From Psychrobacter immobilis (GTDB taxonomy: Bacteria > Pseudomonadota > Gammaproteobacteria > Pseudomonadales > Moraxellaceae): a stretch of DNA of 64,000 nt. Below the pieces are notes generated by a model that was not told where the DNA came from, searched no databases, and saw nothing but the letters and a program-made list of their open reading frames with translations. Shown here in pieces: positions 54,320 to 63,909 of the stretch. The DNA is taken from NCBI RefSeq assembly GCF_904846285.1, contig NZ_CAJHAD010000011.1, positions 39,767 to 103,766 on the forward strand, written 5' to 3'. Both the position numbers and the translations under genes were made by a program. Within the stretch, counting starts at the first letter, position 1. Every line of letters starts with the position of its first letter.

Positions 54320-56590
54320 ATGGATAACAATGTTATGGATAACCATTCAAAAGACTTATCTAAACACAATACTGACAAAGATAATAATCTACTGGGTCTG
54401 CTTTTAGTATTACTACGCGGCTGGAAGATCATTGCTCTGTTTGCAATTTTGGGTTTAATAATAGGAGTGTTATATGTTCGCTATGAAAATCCTTCCTTTA
54501 AATCAGATGCTCTGATTCAAATCGATGAAACCTCTCAAAACTTATCAGGTCTAGGAACGAATATAGCAGAGATATTGCCACCTGATGATAGTTCAGTACA
54601 AGCGCAGATTAAGCTAATAAGATCCCGCATGGTCTTAGAGCCAGTGGTGGATTTGCTTCATTTGGGTATTAGGTTGAATGACCCGGCAGTGAATAAAATA
54701 GATAGAATAAGAAACAACCAAACGAACGTACAAATCAATAGTGCTGATGGCGTTGTACTGGAGACTAGTGATGGTCGAGTACAAGTTAGTGAGTTTAATG
54801 TGACAGAAGACTATTTAGATAAACCCTTCACTTTATTAAGAAATAACACAGGTTTTGTTTTGAGTAGTGGTAGTGAGAAATTTAAAGGACAGTTAAAAAA
54901 AGCTCATCGTTTCACAGGTAAAAACGGTCTCATTGAAATTACGGTCAATGAGCTACCTACTGGTGAACACTCTATCGATATTACCAAGCAATCACTGCAA
55001 ATCACCACGGACTCTATCAATAGTGCTTTGTCAGTAGTGGAAGAAGGCACTAAGACCGGTATGATCGAGCTGTCTTTTTCAGGTCTAAACCAGAAGCAAG
55101 TCAGCCTAATATTAGAACATATTGTACTGTCTTATAGTGCACAGGACCAAACACGCAGCTCGGAACAAACTATCAAAACTATTGAGTTTATGAAAAAACA
55201 AATCCCAGCATTAAAACAAAAACTCAAAGAATCAGAAGCGATATTTAATAAATTTCGTGAGAATTCTGGCACCATTGATGTGGCACAAGAAGCATCAATA
55301 TTGCTTAGTGAAAATGCTGGACTTGATACACAAATTAGTGAGCTTAAGCTAAAAAGAGCAGATATAACTACTTACTATACCAATGAGCATCCTTTAGTAA
55401 TCCAGATAAACGAGCAACTTAGCGTACTGAATGCTAGAAAGCAGCAAATCGACAATACCATCAGTGCGCTACCAGAAGTACAAAGAGAGTTTTTGACCCT
55501 CTCTGAGGATGTAAACATCGATAGAGAGATTTATCTGACTATCCTTAAAAACTACGAGCAGCTAAAAATTGTCAAAGCAGGCGAGGTCAGCGACGCCCGT
55601 ATCATCGATTTGCCTATCAATACCAATAGAACCATCACCCCTAAAAAACAATTAATAATGATGTTATCCACCCTAGCAGGTGCTCTGCTAGGTGCTTTAT
55701 TAGTATTTATTATGCATCTGCTTAGAAATGTTGTTAAAGACCCTGAACGTATTGAGTCTAAGACAGGGGTGCCAGTCATCGCCACCATTCCACGCTCTGC
55801 TGTATTATCACGATTAAGTACTAACAAAAAAGCAGCACCTCGTATGCTGGCTCATGTTGATAATAGTAGCTTGAGTTATGAAGCGATAAAAAGCCTTCGA
55901 ACTAAACTTGTATTGAGTATGCCAGCAGTGACTCCAGGTAGCCAAAAGGCAAAAGTACTTTTATTCACTGGCGAAAGCCCAGACGTTGGCAAGTCGTTTA
56001 TCTCAGCTAACTTGGCAGAAGTCTTTGCTCAGCTGAACAAAAAAGTTTTGCTCATAGATGCCGATATGCGTATGGGTGAGCTGCACAAGGTTTTTGGTAT
56101 GAGTCAATATGATGGCTTAGCAGATTGTCTGTTGCTAGATGATAATAGTTTACAACTTAGCAAGAGCGCCGATGCTCAAATAATGAATGATGTTTCTGAT
56201 TTTAGTATAGAGAACTTTATTCACTCCAGTGGTGTAGATCATATTGACTTTATGCCACGTGGAAAGCATCCAAGTGATCCTGAATCGTTACTAATCAGCG
56301 AAAAGTTTGATACTTTGTTAACAGAATTAAAGTCTCAGTACGACTATATTATCATCGACTCACCACCATTATTGGCCGCTTCAGATGCAATGGTGTTAGC
56401 TCAGCATGCAGACAAAGTACTCATGGTAACCAGATATGATGATTCAATAGAAAAACAGTTAATCTATGCCGTTAAGCAAATGTATGAGTCTAATATCCAA
56501 GTAGATGGCATTATTCTCAACGATGTAAAGCAAGGTCTTATGAGTAAATATAGCTATCATTATCGCTATGCCTATGCCGAAAATCGGTAA
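54320..56590 (+). CDS. wzc: second Wzc-type tyrosine autokinase
   Basis: Paralogue of the first wzc (756 versus 758 residues) with all parts present. Membrane helices are at about 37-57 and 440-464. Walker A GESPDVGKS is at about 551-559, followed by Walker A' LLIDADMR and Walker B YIIIDSPP. The C-terminal Tyr cluster is YSYHYRYAYA. It retains kinase motifs but has no adjacent phosphatase, so it would depend on Wzb of block A. Most divergence from copy 1 is in the periplasmic domain (residues 60-430). Confidence 0.95.
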   Translation: MDNNVMDNHSKDLSKHNTDKDNNLLGLLLVLLRGWKIIALFAILGLIIGVLYVRYENPSFKSDALIQIDETSQNLSGLGTNIAEILPPDDSSVQAQIKLIRSRMVLEPVVDLLHLGIRLNDPAVNKIDRIRNNQTNVQINSADGVVLETSDGRVQVSEFNVTEDYLDKPFTLLRNNTGFVLSSGSEKFKGQLKKAHRFTGKNGLIEITVNELPTGEHSIDITKQSLQITTDSINSALSVVEEGTKTGMIELSFSGLNQKQVSLILEHIVLSYSAQDQTRSSEQTIKTIEFMKKQIPALKQKLKESEAIFNKFRENSGTIDVAQEASILLSENAGLDTQISELKLKRADITTYYTNEHPLVIQINEQLSVLNARKQQIDNTISALPEVQREFLTLSEDVNIDREIYLTILKNYEQLKIVKAGEVSDARIIDLPINTNRTITPKKQLIMMLSTLAGALLGALLVFIMHLLRNVVKDPERIESKTGVPVIATIPRSAVLSRLSTNKKAAPRMLAHVDNSSLSYEAIKSLRTKLVLSMPAVTPGSQKAKVLLFTGESPDVGKSFISANLAEVFAQLNKKVLLIDADMRMGELHKVFGMSQYDGLADCLLLDDNSLQLSKSADAQIMNDVSDFSIENFIHSSGVDHIDFMPRGKHPSDPESLLISEKFDTLLTELKSQYDYIIIDSPPLLAASDAMVLAQHADKVLMVTRYDDSIEKQLIYAVKQMYESNIQVDGIILNDVKQGLMSKYSYHYRYAYAENR

Positions 56591-56673
56591 TATGGTGTTG
56601 TTACTATTACTGTTATATTTTCAACCAAGCTGGTTAATCACGTTCTTCAAAAACGGTCAGGTGGTAGAACTAT

Positions 56674-57951
56674 ATGATAAATATAAATAAGTTAAAAATA
56701 GCAGTGATTGGTTTAGGATATGTCGGACTTCCTCTAGCAGTTGAGTTTGGTAAACAGCATTCAGTGGTAGGTTTTGACATTAATGCTAGCCGCATTGCAG
56801 CGCTAATGGCAGGCACAGACCATACCTTGGAGGTTAGTAATGAAGAGCTAGCTGTAGCGATACATTTACGTTATAGCTCAGATATCCAAACACTCAAAGA
56901 CTGTAATTTCTTTATTGTAACCGTACCGACACCTATCGATAGCTCAAAGCAACCTGACTTAACGCCACTAATCACGGCCTCAAAGGCAGTAGGTTCATTA
57001 CTAAAGAAAGATGACATTGTGGTGTATGAGTCTACAGTCTATCCTGGCGCGACCGAAGAGGTTTGTGTGCCAGTACTAGAAGAAGTATCTGGGTTAATCT
57101 TTAACCAAGACTTTTATGCAGGCTATAGTCCTGAGCGTATCAATCCGGGTGACAAAGAGCACCGCGTAACTAATATTTTAAAAGTAACGGCTGGATCGAC
57201 ACCTGAAATTGCTGATTTTGTTGATGAAGTTTATAACCTAATCATTACCGCCGGTACGCATAAAGCACCAAGTATTAGGGTCGCAGAAGCAGCCAAGGTC
57301 ATTGAAAATACCCAAAGAGATGTCAATATTGCCCTAATTAATGAGCTAGCGGTAATATTTAATAAGATGGGAATAGATACCGAAGCGGTGCTCAAGGCAG
57401 CGGGAACCAAATGGAACTTTTTACCGTTTCGTCCCGGACTTGTCGGTGGTCACTGTATTGGTGTTGATCCTTATTATCTGACTCATAAGGCGCAAGCTAT
57501 CGGCCATAACCCTGAGATTATATTGGCAGGTCGGCGTTTGAATGACAGCATGGGTGAGTATGTGGTCACACAGTTGGTCAAAACCATGATCAAAAAACGC
57601 ATACAAATTGAAGGTGCTAAAGTTTTAGTTTTAGGACTCAGTTTTAAAGAGAACTGCCCAGATGTACGTAATACCAAGGTCATCGATATTGTACATGAGC
57701 TACAAAAGTACAATGTCGAGATTGACGTTCATGACCCTTGGATAGATGCTAACGAAGCCAAGCGGGAATACAGCATTACTCCTATTCCTCAACCTTTATC
57801 AAAACAATATGACGGTATTATTATAGCGGTCGCTCATGAGCAGTTCATCAAGATGGGCATAGAGAAAATAAGAGCATTAGGTAAAGATAATCATGTTATT
57901 TATGATCTAAAGTATTTGTTTACTAAAGAAGATACTGACATACGCCTTTAA
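56674..57951 (+). CDS. tviB: UDP-HexNAc 6-dehydrogenase, TviB/WbpO family
   Basis: NAD-dependent oxidation of UDP-GlcNAc or UDP-GalNAc to the uronic acid. N-terminal Rossmann motif [17 protein letters not shown] (about residues 11-27). The catalytic Cys lies in [16 protein letters not shown] (about 253-268). The substrate loop follows in [12 protein letters not shown]. 425 residues, family-typical. Paired with the 4-epimerase tviC, as in the Vi antigen and WbpO/WbpP pathways, it predicts UDP-GalNAcA as product. Comparable genes are called gna in Acinetobacter K loci. Confidence 0.92.
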   Translation: MININKLKIAVIGLGYVGLPLAVEFGKQHSVVGFDINASRIAALMAGTDHTLEVSNEELAVAIHLRYSSDIQTLKDCNFFIVTVPTPIDSSKQPDLTPLITASKAVGSLLKKDDIVVYESTVYPGATEEVCVPVLEEVSGLIFNQDFYAGYSPERINPGDKEHRVTNILKVTAGSTPEIADFVDEVYNLIITAGTHKAPSIRVAEAAKVIENTQRDVNIALINELAVIFNKMGIDTEAVLKAAGTKWNFLPFRPGLVGGHCIGVDPYYLTHKAQAIGHNPEIILAGRRLNDSMGEYVVTQLVKTMIKKRIQIEGAKVLVLGLSFKENCPDVRNTKVIDIVHELQKYNVEIDVHDPWIDANEAKREYSITPIPQPLSKQYDGIIIAVAHEQFIKMGIEKIRALGKDNHVIYDLKYLFTKEDTDIRL

Positions 57952-57990
57952 ACATCTAGAGTAATCAAGCTAATTTGGGAGACATTGACT

Positions 57991-59034
57991 ATGAAAGTAA
58001 CCGCCTATCAACAAGTTGCAGAAGCATTAGTTAATAAACCAAAGACTTGGCTTATCACAGGGGTTGCGGGTTTTATAGGCTCAAATCTACTTGAGAATCT
58101 GTTATTACTGAATCAAAAAGTCGTAGGTTTAGATAATTTTGCTACTGGATTTCAGCACAACTTAGATGAAGTTCAATCGGTGGTAACTACCGAGCAATGG
58201 CAGCGCTTTACCTTTATAGAAGGTGATATACGCAATTTAGCAGACTGCCAAACCGCTTGCGCAGATGTTGATTATATTCTCCATCAAGCAGCATTAGGCT
58301 CAGTGCCACGCTCTATTGCAGATCCCATTAATACCAATGACACCAACATCTCAGGTTTTTTAAACATGCTGGTCGCCGCTCGCGATGCGAATGTGGCAAG
58401 CTTTACCTATGCCGCTAGTAGCTCGACTTATGGTGATCATCCTGCATTACCAAAGGTTGAAGAAGCCATTGGTAAGCCTTTATCACCCTATGCTGTGACC
58501 AAGTACGCCAATGAGCTATATGCCGAAGTTTTTGCTCGTACTTATGGTTTTCATACTATTGGCCTGCGTTACTTTAATGTCTTTGGTAAGCGCCAGACCC
58601 CGGACGGTGCTTATGCGGCGGTGATACCTAAATGGACAGCAGCCATGATCCAAGGCGATGATATTTATATCAATGGCGATGGTGATACCAGCCGAGATTT
58701 TAATTTTATTGAAAACGCGGTACAGGCCAATATCTTGGCAGCAACTGCCGATGATGATGCCAAAAACCAAGTCTATAATGTAGCCGTCGGTGGTCGTACC
58801 ACGCTCAACACTTTATTTATAGCACTAAAAGATAACTTAAGCATTAATGGCGTAGATTATAGCCAAGCTCCTATTTATCGTGACTTTAGAGAAGGCGATG
58901 TGCCCCACAGTCAGGCTGATATTAGTAAGATCAAAAGTGCATTGGGTTATGATCCGCAGTTTGATGTTGTTCAAGGTATAAAAAAAGCCATGCCTTGGTA
59001 TGTTACTTTTTTACAAAATAGCTTGCATGGTTGA
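57991..59034 (+). CDS. tviC: UDP-N-acetylglucosamine 4-epimerase, TviC/WbpP family
   Basis: Extended SDR interconverting GlcNAc/GalNAc forms of UDP-sugars (or their uronates). Motif [15 protein letters not shown] at about residues 24-38 and catalytic Tyr-x-x-x-Lys in [11 protein letters not shown] near 165. The start is ATG 57991 with GGGAG nine bases upstream; the in-frame TTG at 57985 is too close to it. 347 residues. Immediately follows tviB. Confidence 0.92.
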   Translation: MKVTAYQQVAEALVNKPKTWLITGVAGFIGSNLLENLLLLNQKVVGLDNFATGFQHNLDEVQSVVTTEQWQRFTFIEGDIRNLADCQTACADVDYILHQAALGSVPRSIADPINTNDTNISGFLNMLVAARDANVASFTYAASSSTYGDHPALPKVEEAIGKPLSPYAVTKYANELYAEVFARTYGFHTIGLRYFNVFGKRQTPDGAYAAVIPKWTAAMIQGDDIYINGDGDTSRDFNFIENAVQANILAATADDDAKNQVYNVAVGGRTTLNTLFIALKDNLSINGVDYSQAPIYRDFREGDVPHSQADISKIKSALGYDPQFDVVQGIKKAMPWYVTFLQNSLHG

Positions 59035-59182
59035 TACCAAATAAAATAGAGACGTTACGTTATGACGCAGGACTGATATGAATGTTTCTGTCGTACGGTG
59101 CCTAAGCCGACAGAGGGTGCAAAAAATTGATCCCAGTCCCGCTGTATCTTTTTATATTGAACTTAATATAGTTGAATAAGTT

Positions 59183-60982
59183 ATGTTAAAAGTAATCAAA
59201 CAGCTCTTTGTTCTACTGACCGATAAACAGTTAAAACAGTTTTATCTATTGCAAGTGCTGGTGGTTATTATGGCGTTTACAGAGCTATTAGGGATTGCTT
59301 CTATAGCCCCTTTTATGGCTTTAGTTGGTGATATTAGCATACTAGAGACTAATGGCGTTTTTGCGCAGTTATATAAGATGTCTGGTCTGAATAATCCTAT
59401 GGACTTTTTATTCTATACTGGTGTGATCGTCCTAGTCATGTTGACGTTTTCTACTGTCATTGCTATGTTTACAACTTGGAGATTATCAATTTTTGGCGCG
59501 CGTATCGGTACTGAGATTGCGGATCGTCTCTATAGCTACTATATGCAGCAAAGCTGGCAGTTTCATGCCAGCGGTAGTAGTGCACAGCTGACTAAGCAAG
59601 TATCCACTGAAGCGGCACGCATCAGTAATGACATCATACAACCGTTAATGCAAATGAATTCCAAGCTAGTCTTAGCACTATTTATATCCATCAGTATTGT
59701 GGTTTATGATCCAGTTATCGCAATATTGGGATTATTCATATTTTCGTTAGCATACTTCGTACTATATAGATTAGTACGACAAAAATTAGAAAGTAATGGT
59801 CAACAGCTGTCTGAAGTGTCGACGCGACGTTTTAGACTCATGAACGAAGGGTTTGGCGGTATTAAAGATGTCTTATTGCTAAACCGTAGCCATGACTTTA
59901 TCACTCGGTTTCATGATAGCGGTAAAGTCTACGCTCGTGCTCGAGGAACCAATATAGCTATTAGCCAAGTACCACGATATTTTATAGAGCTTATAGCCTT
60001 TGGTGCGATGATTTCATTGGTATTGGTATTGATTAAGGTACACTCTGGTAATTTAGGAGAAGTCTTACCAATCTTAGCAGTTTATGCTCTGGCGGCATTT
60101 AAGTTGTTGCCAGCTTTACAACAAATATATTCTAGTCTATCTGTTATTAAAGGTAATGTCGCTGCGTTCGAGGCTGTCAAAGATGACTTACAGCGCTCAA
60201 TTGAAAACCAGAAGATCGTCAGCGAAAATTCGATAGTTACATCCATAAACCTCTATAAAAATATTGCTCTGAATGATATAGCATTTAGTTATCCTGGTAA
60301 GGATAGAGCGGCTGTGGACGGTGTCAGTATGAGTATCCCTGTCAATAGTGTGATTGGTCTGGTTGGTTCATCAGGCTCTGGCAAATCAACTTTGATAGAT
60401 TTGTTGCTTGGTTTGTTGACCCCGCAACAAGGCGGTATATATGTCGATAACATTCGTATCACTGCAGATAATAAACGAGCTTGGCAAGATCTATTGGGAT
60501 TTGTACCACAAAGTATTTTTCTGAGTGAAGGAAGTATCGCTGAAAATATTGCCTTTGGTATTCCGGCGAAAGACATCAGCCTAAAGCAAGTCAATAAAGC
60601 GTTAAATTTAGCCAATCTGACAGAATTGGTTGAGCAACTGCCAGACGGTGTCAATACCAAAGTAGGTGAGCGCGGCGTACAGCTCTCAGGTGGTCAGCGG
60701 CAACGTATCGGTATTGCGCGCGCACTGTATCATGAAGCAGAAGTTTTAGTATTCGACGAAGCAACCAGTGCATTAGATGGTATTACTGAAAAGATAGTCA
60801 TGGACGCTATCCATGAGTTCAGTGGTCAAAAGACTATTATTATGATTGCACACCGTCTAAAAACAGTAGAGAAGTGTGATCTTCTCTACTTTATGGAGCA
60901 CGGTAAAATAATTGATCAAGGGACTTATCAGGAACTTGTGGTACGTAATGTAAAGTTTAAAGAAATGGCTAGATACGCTTAG
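59183..60982 (+). CDS. ABC transporter, MsbA/PglK-like lipid-linked sugar exporter
   Basis: Fused permease-ATPase, 599 residues. Six membrane helices lie in the first 330 residues. The ATPase has Walker A GSSGSGKST at about 394-402, signature LSGGQRQRIGIARAL at about 500-514 and Walker B VLVFDEATSALD at about 520-531. The permease half resembles PglK-type flippases of lipid-linked oligosaccharides more than MsbA. With the Wzx-type flippase in block A, the locus contains two candidate flipping systems. The gene lies 148 bases after tviC and has a weak ribosome site. Confidence 0.88.
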   Translation: MLKVIKQLFVLLTDKQLKQFYLLQVLVVIMAFTELLGIASIAPFMALVGDISILETNGVFAQLYKMSGLNNPMDFLFYTGVIVLVMLTFSTVIAMFTTWRLSIFGARIGTEIADRLYSYYMQQSWQFHASGSSAQLTKQVSTEAARISNDIIQPLMQMNSKLVLALFISISIVVYDPVIAILGLFIFSLAYFVLYRLVRQKLESNGQQLSEVSTRRFRLMNEGFGGIKDVLLLNRSHDFITRFHDSGKVYARARGTNIAISQVPRYFIELIAFGAMISLVLVLIKVHSGNLGEVLPILAVYALAAFKLLPALQQIYSSLSVIKGNVAAFEAVKDDLQRSIENQKIVSENSIVTSINLYKNIALNDIAFSYPGKDRAAVDGVSMSIPVNSVIGLVGSSGSGKSTLIDLLLGLLTPQQGGIYVDNIRITADNKRAWQDLLGFVPQSIFLSEGSIAENIAFGIPAKDISLKQVNKALNLANLTELVEQLPDGVNTKVGERGVQLSGGQRQRIGIARALYHEAEVLVFDEATSALDGITEKIVMDAIHEFSGQKTIIMIAHRLKTVEKCDLLYFMEHGKIIDQGTYQELVVRNVKFKEMARYA

Positions 60983-61004
60983 CGTTACTGACGGGAGTTC
61001 TAAT

Positions 61005-62021
61005 ATGTACTTAAGTTTGATCATCCCATTTTTCAATTCGGCACATAAATGCAAGAGACTGCTTAAACGTGTAACAGAAATAACGTCGAGAGATCTCGAT
61101 CTCGAGGTTATTTTAGTTGATGACGGTTCAACTGATGTCACTTATCGTTTACTTACAGATTTTAGAGATAGCTTGCCACAGGCTAATATAATCGCAATAA
61201 AACAAAAAAATAAAGGTCCTGGTGGTGCTAGGAACACGGGGTTGAAGCTCGCAAAAGGTGAATATGTTTGGTTCGCCGACTCTGATGATGATATAACGAT
61301 AGATGCCTTAATGTTTATAAAAGACAACTGCGCCAATCAGTATGATTTTATCGATTTCAATGTTATAAGCTCAGATAATATTCCTATGAATACAATGGGC
61401 GTGGCACCAGGCAGCTACAGAGATAGACGAGAAGTTCCTCATATACTTTTGAGTAGGTTTATGTCTCAAACGTGCAAAGCTTTTAGGCGAAATTTTTTGA
61501 TTGAAAACCAAGTTTATTATCCTGAGTACTGCTATTACGAAGACATCCCATTGGCATTTACCCTCCCGCTTCTCGTCACGAGTTTTTTAAAAACAGACAT
61601 CGTTGGCTATCTATATCATCAAGAATTCGCTTCTATTACTAGAGGTAAGATAACTCTAAAATCACTTGATCGTCTCTATACATCAATTTGTGGATTGAGA
61701 GAGAGCTTAGCAGGTGCCAAAACTGATATAGAAATCGATATCATAAAGCAGCGTTTTATTCAGCTGTACTTGATAGACAGTGCTGAGATGTTCTTTAGTG
61801 TAATACCCAATAAAGGGTGGGTAACTATTTGGCGGATTATGAGCGAATATCGCAGATTGGCTAAGCAATTTAATATAAGTCTAAGCCCATTTAATCTCAT
61901 TAATGAAAAAGACTATCAGTATAAACTGTATTTCCGTGCACAGTGGTTTATGTCTTTTACACTGACAGGTGAACAGACGGCTTACTTTGAGGGGATAAGA
62001 AAAAAAGAATGGAATTTATAA
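61005..62021 (+). CDS. glycosyltransferase family 2
   Basis: GT-A fold transferase. The N-terminus SLIIPFFNSAHKCKRLLKRV and VILVDDGSTD (about residues 35-44), the GPGGARNTGL motif (about 72-81) and the DxD-like FADSDDD (about 91-97) are standard. The C-terminal half is divergent with no membrane helix. GGGAG eight bases before the ATG supports the start. It is the only transferase in block B; the sugar is not known. Confidence 0.88.
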   Translation: MYLSLIIPFFNSAHKCKRLLKRVTEITSRDLDLEVILVDDGSTDVTYRLLTDFRDSLPQANIIAIKQKNKGPGGARNTGLKLAKGEYVWFADSDDDITIDALMFIKDNCANQYDFIDFNVISSDNIPMNTMGVAPGSYRDRREVPHILLSRFMSQTCKAFRRNFLIENQVYYPEYCYYEDIPLAFTLPLLVTSFLKTDIVGYLYHQEFASITRGKITLKSLDRLYTSICGLRESLAGAKTDIEIDIIKQRFIQLYLIDSAEMFFSVIPNKGWVTIWRIMSEYRRLAKQFNISLSPFNLINEKDYQYKLYFRAQWFMSFTLTGEQTAYFEGIRKKEWNL

Positions 62022-62367
62022 ACTAATATAAAGCTATTTACTCTACTACAAGCGTATCGCTTTTATTTTGAATCGACTATAGATATCTACTGAACATTTA
62101 TATTTCTGACTCCCAATGTATTATCCCTTCACTTTCGGCAAAAACCAAACTATAAACACAAATAGGAGTCATTAAATTACCTTATAAACATTATTCTAAT
62201 ATAAATATATTCGAAATTTCGGATATATATTTATAAAAAAATTACTTCACAGCATAATTTTAGTAACTAAGAATTTATGTATTTTAAGTGAGACGTTTCA
62301 TTTCAGCGATATTAAGGTCAAATAAAATAAGGGATTATTATTAATTAGGCTAAAGGAGAACCGAGTA
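62022..62367. other. intergenic region with near-palindrome
   Basis: 346 AT-rich bases without a gene. A near-perfect palindrome lies at 62201-62234. This gap suggests a separate promoter for the DUF4910 gene that follows. Confidence 0.5.
62201..62234. repeat. near-palindromic sequence
   Basis: ATAAATATAT then TCGAAATTTCGG then ATATATATTTAT. The two halves are inverted copies with a 2-base offset and one mismatch. It could be an operator or a hairpin; no T run follows, so it is not a typical terminator. Confidence 0.5.
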
Positions 62368-63705
62368 ATGAAAAATATTGGTATAGAAATGCACAAGCTT
62401 TGTGAAAAGCTTTTCCCGATATGTCGTAGCATCACTGGAATTGGTTTTCGAGAATCCTTAAATATTCTAAAAAAGGATATGCAATTGAATGATTTGAATG
62501 TGTTTGAGGTAGCAACTGGTACCAAATGCTTTGATTGGGAAGTCCCAAAAGAGTGGAATATTAGAGACGCCTATATCATTACTCCGGATGGCAAAAAGAT
62601 ATGTGACTTTCAAGTTTCTAACCTTCATGCCGTTGGCTACTCTATACCTGTAAATCAAGAAATATCGCTTGAAGAATTGCAGAATCATCTTTACTCATTG
62701 CCAGAGCAACCGAATGCGATACCCTATATAACCTCATACTACCAAGAAAGATGGGGTTTTTGTATCGCTCAACAAGAGAGGGGCACGCTCAAACCAGGTA
62801 CTTATAAAGTATATATAGATAGTGATTTAGAGGAAGGAAGCTTAACCTACGGAGAGTTGATCATTCCAGGTGAAACGGAAGAGGAGGTCTTTTTATCAAC
62901 CTATTTGTGTCATCCCTCAATGGCAAACAATGAGCTATCAGGACCAGTGGTAACGGTATTTTTGGCAAAGTGGCTTTTAAGCTTGCCATTTAGAAAATAT
63001 ACTTATCGTATTATTATCATCCCTGAAACTATTGGCTCAATCACATACCTCAGTCATCATCATGAAGCGATGAAACAAAACATTATTGCTGGCTTTAATA
63101 TTACCTGTGTAGGTGATGATAGGGCTTACTCATATTTGCCTTCCAAAACCGGTGACACATTAGCAGACCAAGTGGCAAAACATGTTTTAACCCACACACA
63201 TCCAGAGTTTGTCAGTTACTCTTTCTTAGACAGAGGAAGTGATGAACGACAGTACTGTAGCAAGGGTATAGATCTGCCTGTATGTTCAATTATGAGAACA
63301 AAGTATGGATGCTATCCAGAGTATCACACCTCTTTAGATGACTTGGAGCTGGTCACTGCTACTGGGCTGCTTGGTAGTTATGAAGTGCTAAAAAAATCGA
63401 TTGAATGTCTTGAAGTTAATGAAGTACTTGCAACAAGCTTTTTATGCGAACCACAACTTGGCAAGAGAGGTTTACATCCCACAATCGGTACCAAAAACAG
63501 TAGCTTAGTTGTCAAAAATATGATGAATTTTCTGGCTTACTGCGATGGAGTAAGCACAAATCTAGAAATAGCAGAAAAAATAAACGCCCCATTATGGGAG
63601 TTGCAAGATACTATAAATAAGCTAAAAGCGGAAGATTTATTGATAAGTGTTGACTTGGTATCAGATCATAACGATAGTTATGAATATTCAAAATTGCTAT
63701 TTTAG
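62368..63705 (+). CDS. DUF4910/DUF2172 aminopeptidase-like protein with C-terminal winged helix
   Basis: 445-residue protein of the aminopeptidase-like family often encoded in polysaccharide loci. Its biological role is unknown to me. A zinc-peptidase-like core is suggested by STYLCHPSMANNELSGP (about residues 177-193), PETIGSI and the later RGSDERQYCS and CYPEYHTSLDDLE (about 289-330), which hold the conserved His/Asp/Glu residues expected to bind metal. Residues about 365-445 look like a winged-helix domain. AAGGAG nine bases before ATG 62368 supports the start. Possible roles include processing a peptide or amide of the polysaccharide; this is speculation. Confidence 0.85.
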   Translation: MKNIGIEMHKLCEKLFPICRSITGIGFRESLNILKKDMQLNDLNVFEVATGTKCFDWEVPKEWNIRDAYIITPDGKKICDFQVSNLHAVGYSIPVNQEISLEELQNHLYSLPEQPNAIPYITSYYQERWGFCIAQQERGTLKPGTYKVYIDSDLEEGSLTYGELIIPGETEEEVFLSTYLCHPSMANNELSGPVVTVFLAKWLLSLPFRKYTYRIIIIPETIGSITYLSHHHEAMKQNIIAGFNITCVGDDRAYSYLPSKTGDTLADQVAKHVLTHTHPEFVSYSFLDRGSDERQYCSKGIDLPVCSIMRTKYGCYPEYHTSLDDLELVTATGLLGSYEVLKKSIECLEVNEVLATSFLCEPQLGKRGLHPTIGTKNSSLVVKNMMNFLAYCDGVSTNLEIAEKINAPLWELQDTINKLKAEDLLISVDLVSDHNDSYEYSKLLF

Positions 63706-63803
63706 CCTTTATATTAATTACTAATCTGCTTACTTTTCCACATTGAACACTGTGACCTATAATTTTTTTTGACTTTAGGCAACTGTAATTTCTTCTAATC
63801 AAT

Positions 63804-63861
63804 AAAGAGCTTTGGTTTAAATGTATGAATAATCATATGTTTAGGCCAGAGCTCTTTTTTT
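63804..63861. terminator. terminator at the right end of the polysaccharide locus
   Basis: 18-base arms with four G-U pairs (AAAGAGCTTTGGTTTAAA opposite TTTAGGCCAGAGCTCTTT), 18-base loop, followed by T residues on the plus strand. It lies between the DUF4910 gene and a converging minus-strand frame. Confidence 0.75.
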
Positions 63862-63909
63862 GATGACTAATTTTTGTCATTTATATTACGTTTAATTTAT
63901 TTTTGCTAG

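Noticed and set aside
59088..59113. Short inverted repeat CTGTCG/CGACAG between tviC and the ABC transporter gene
   Set aside because: Only six base pairs with a 14-base loop and no T run; not enough for a terminator or structured RNA call.
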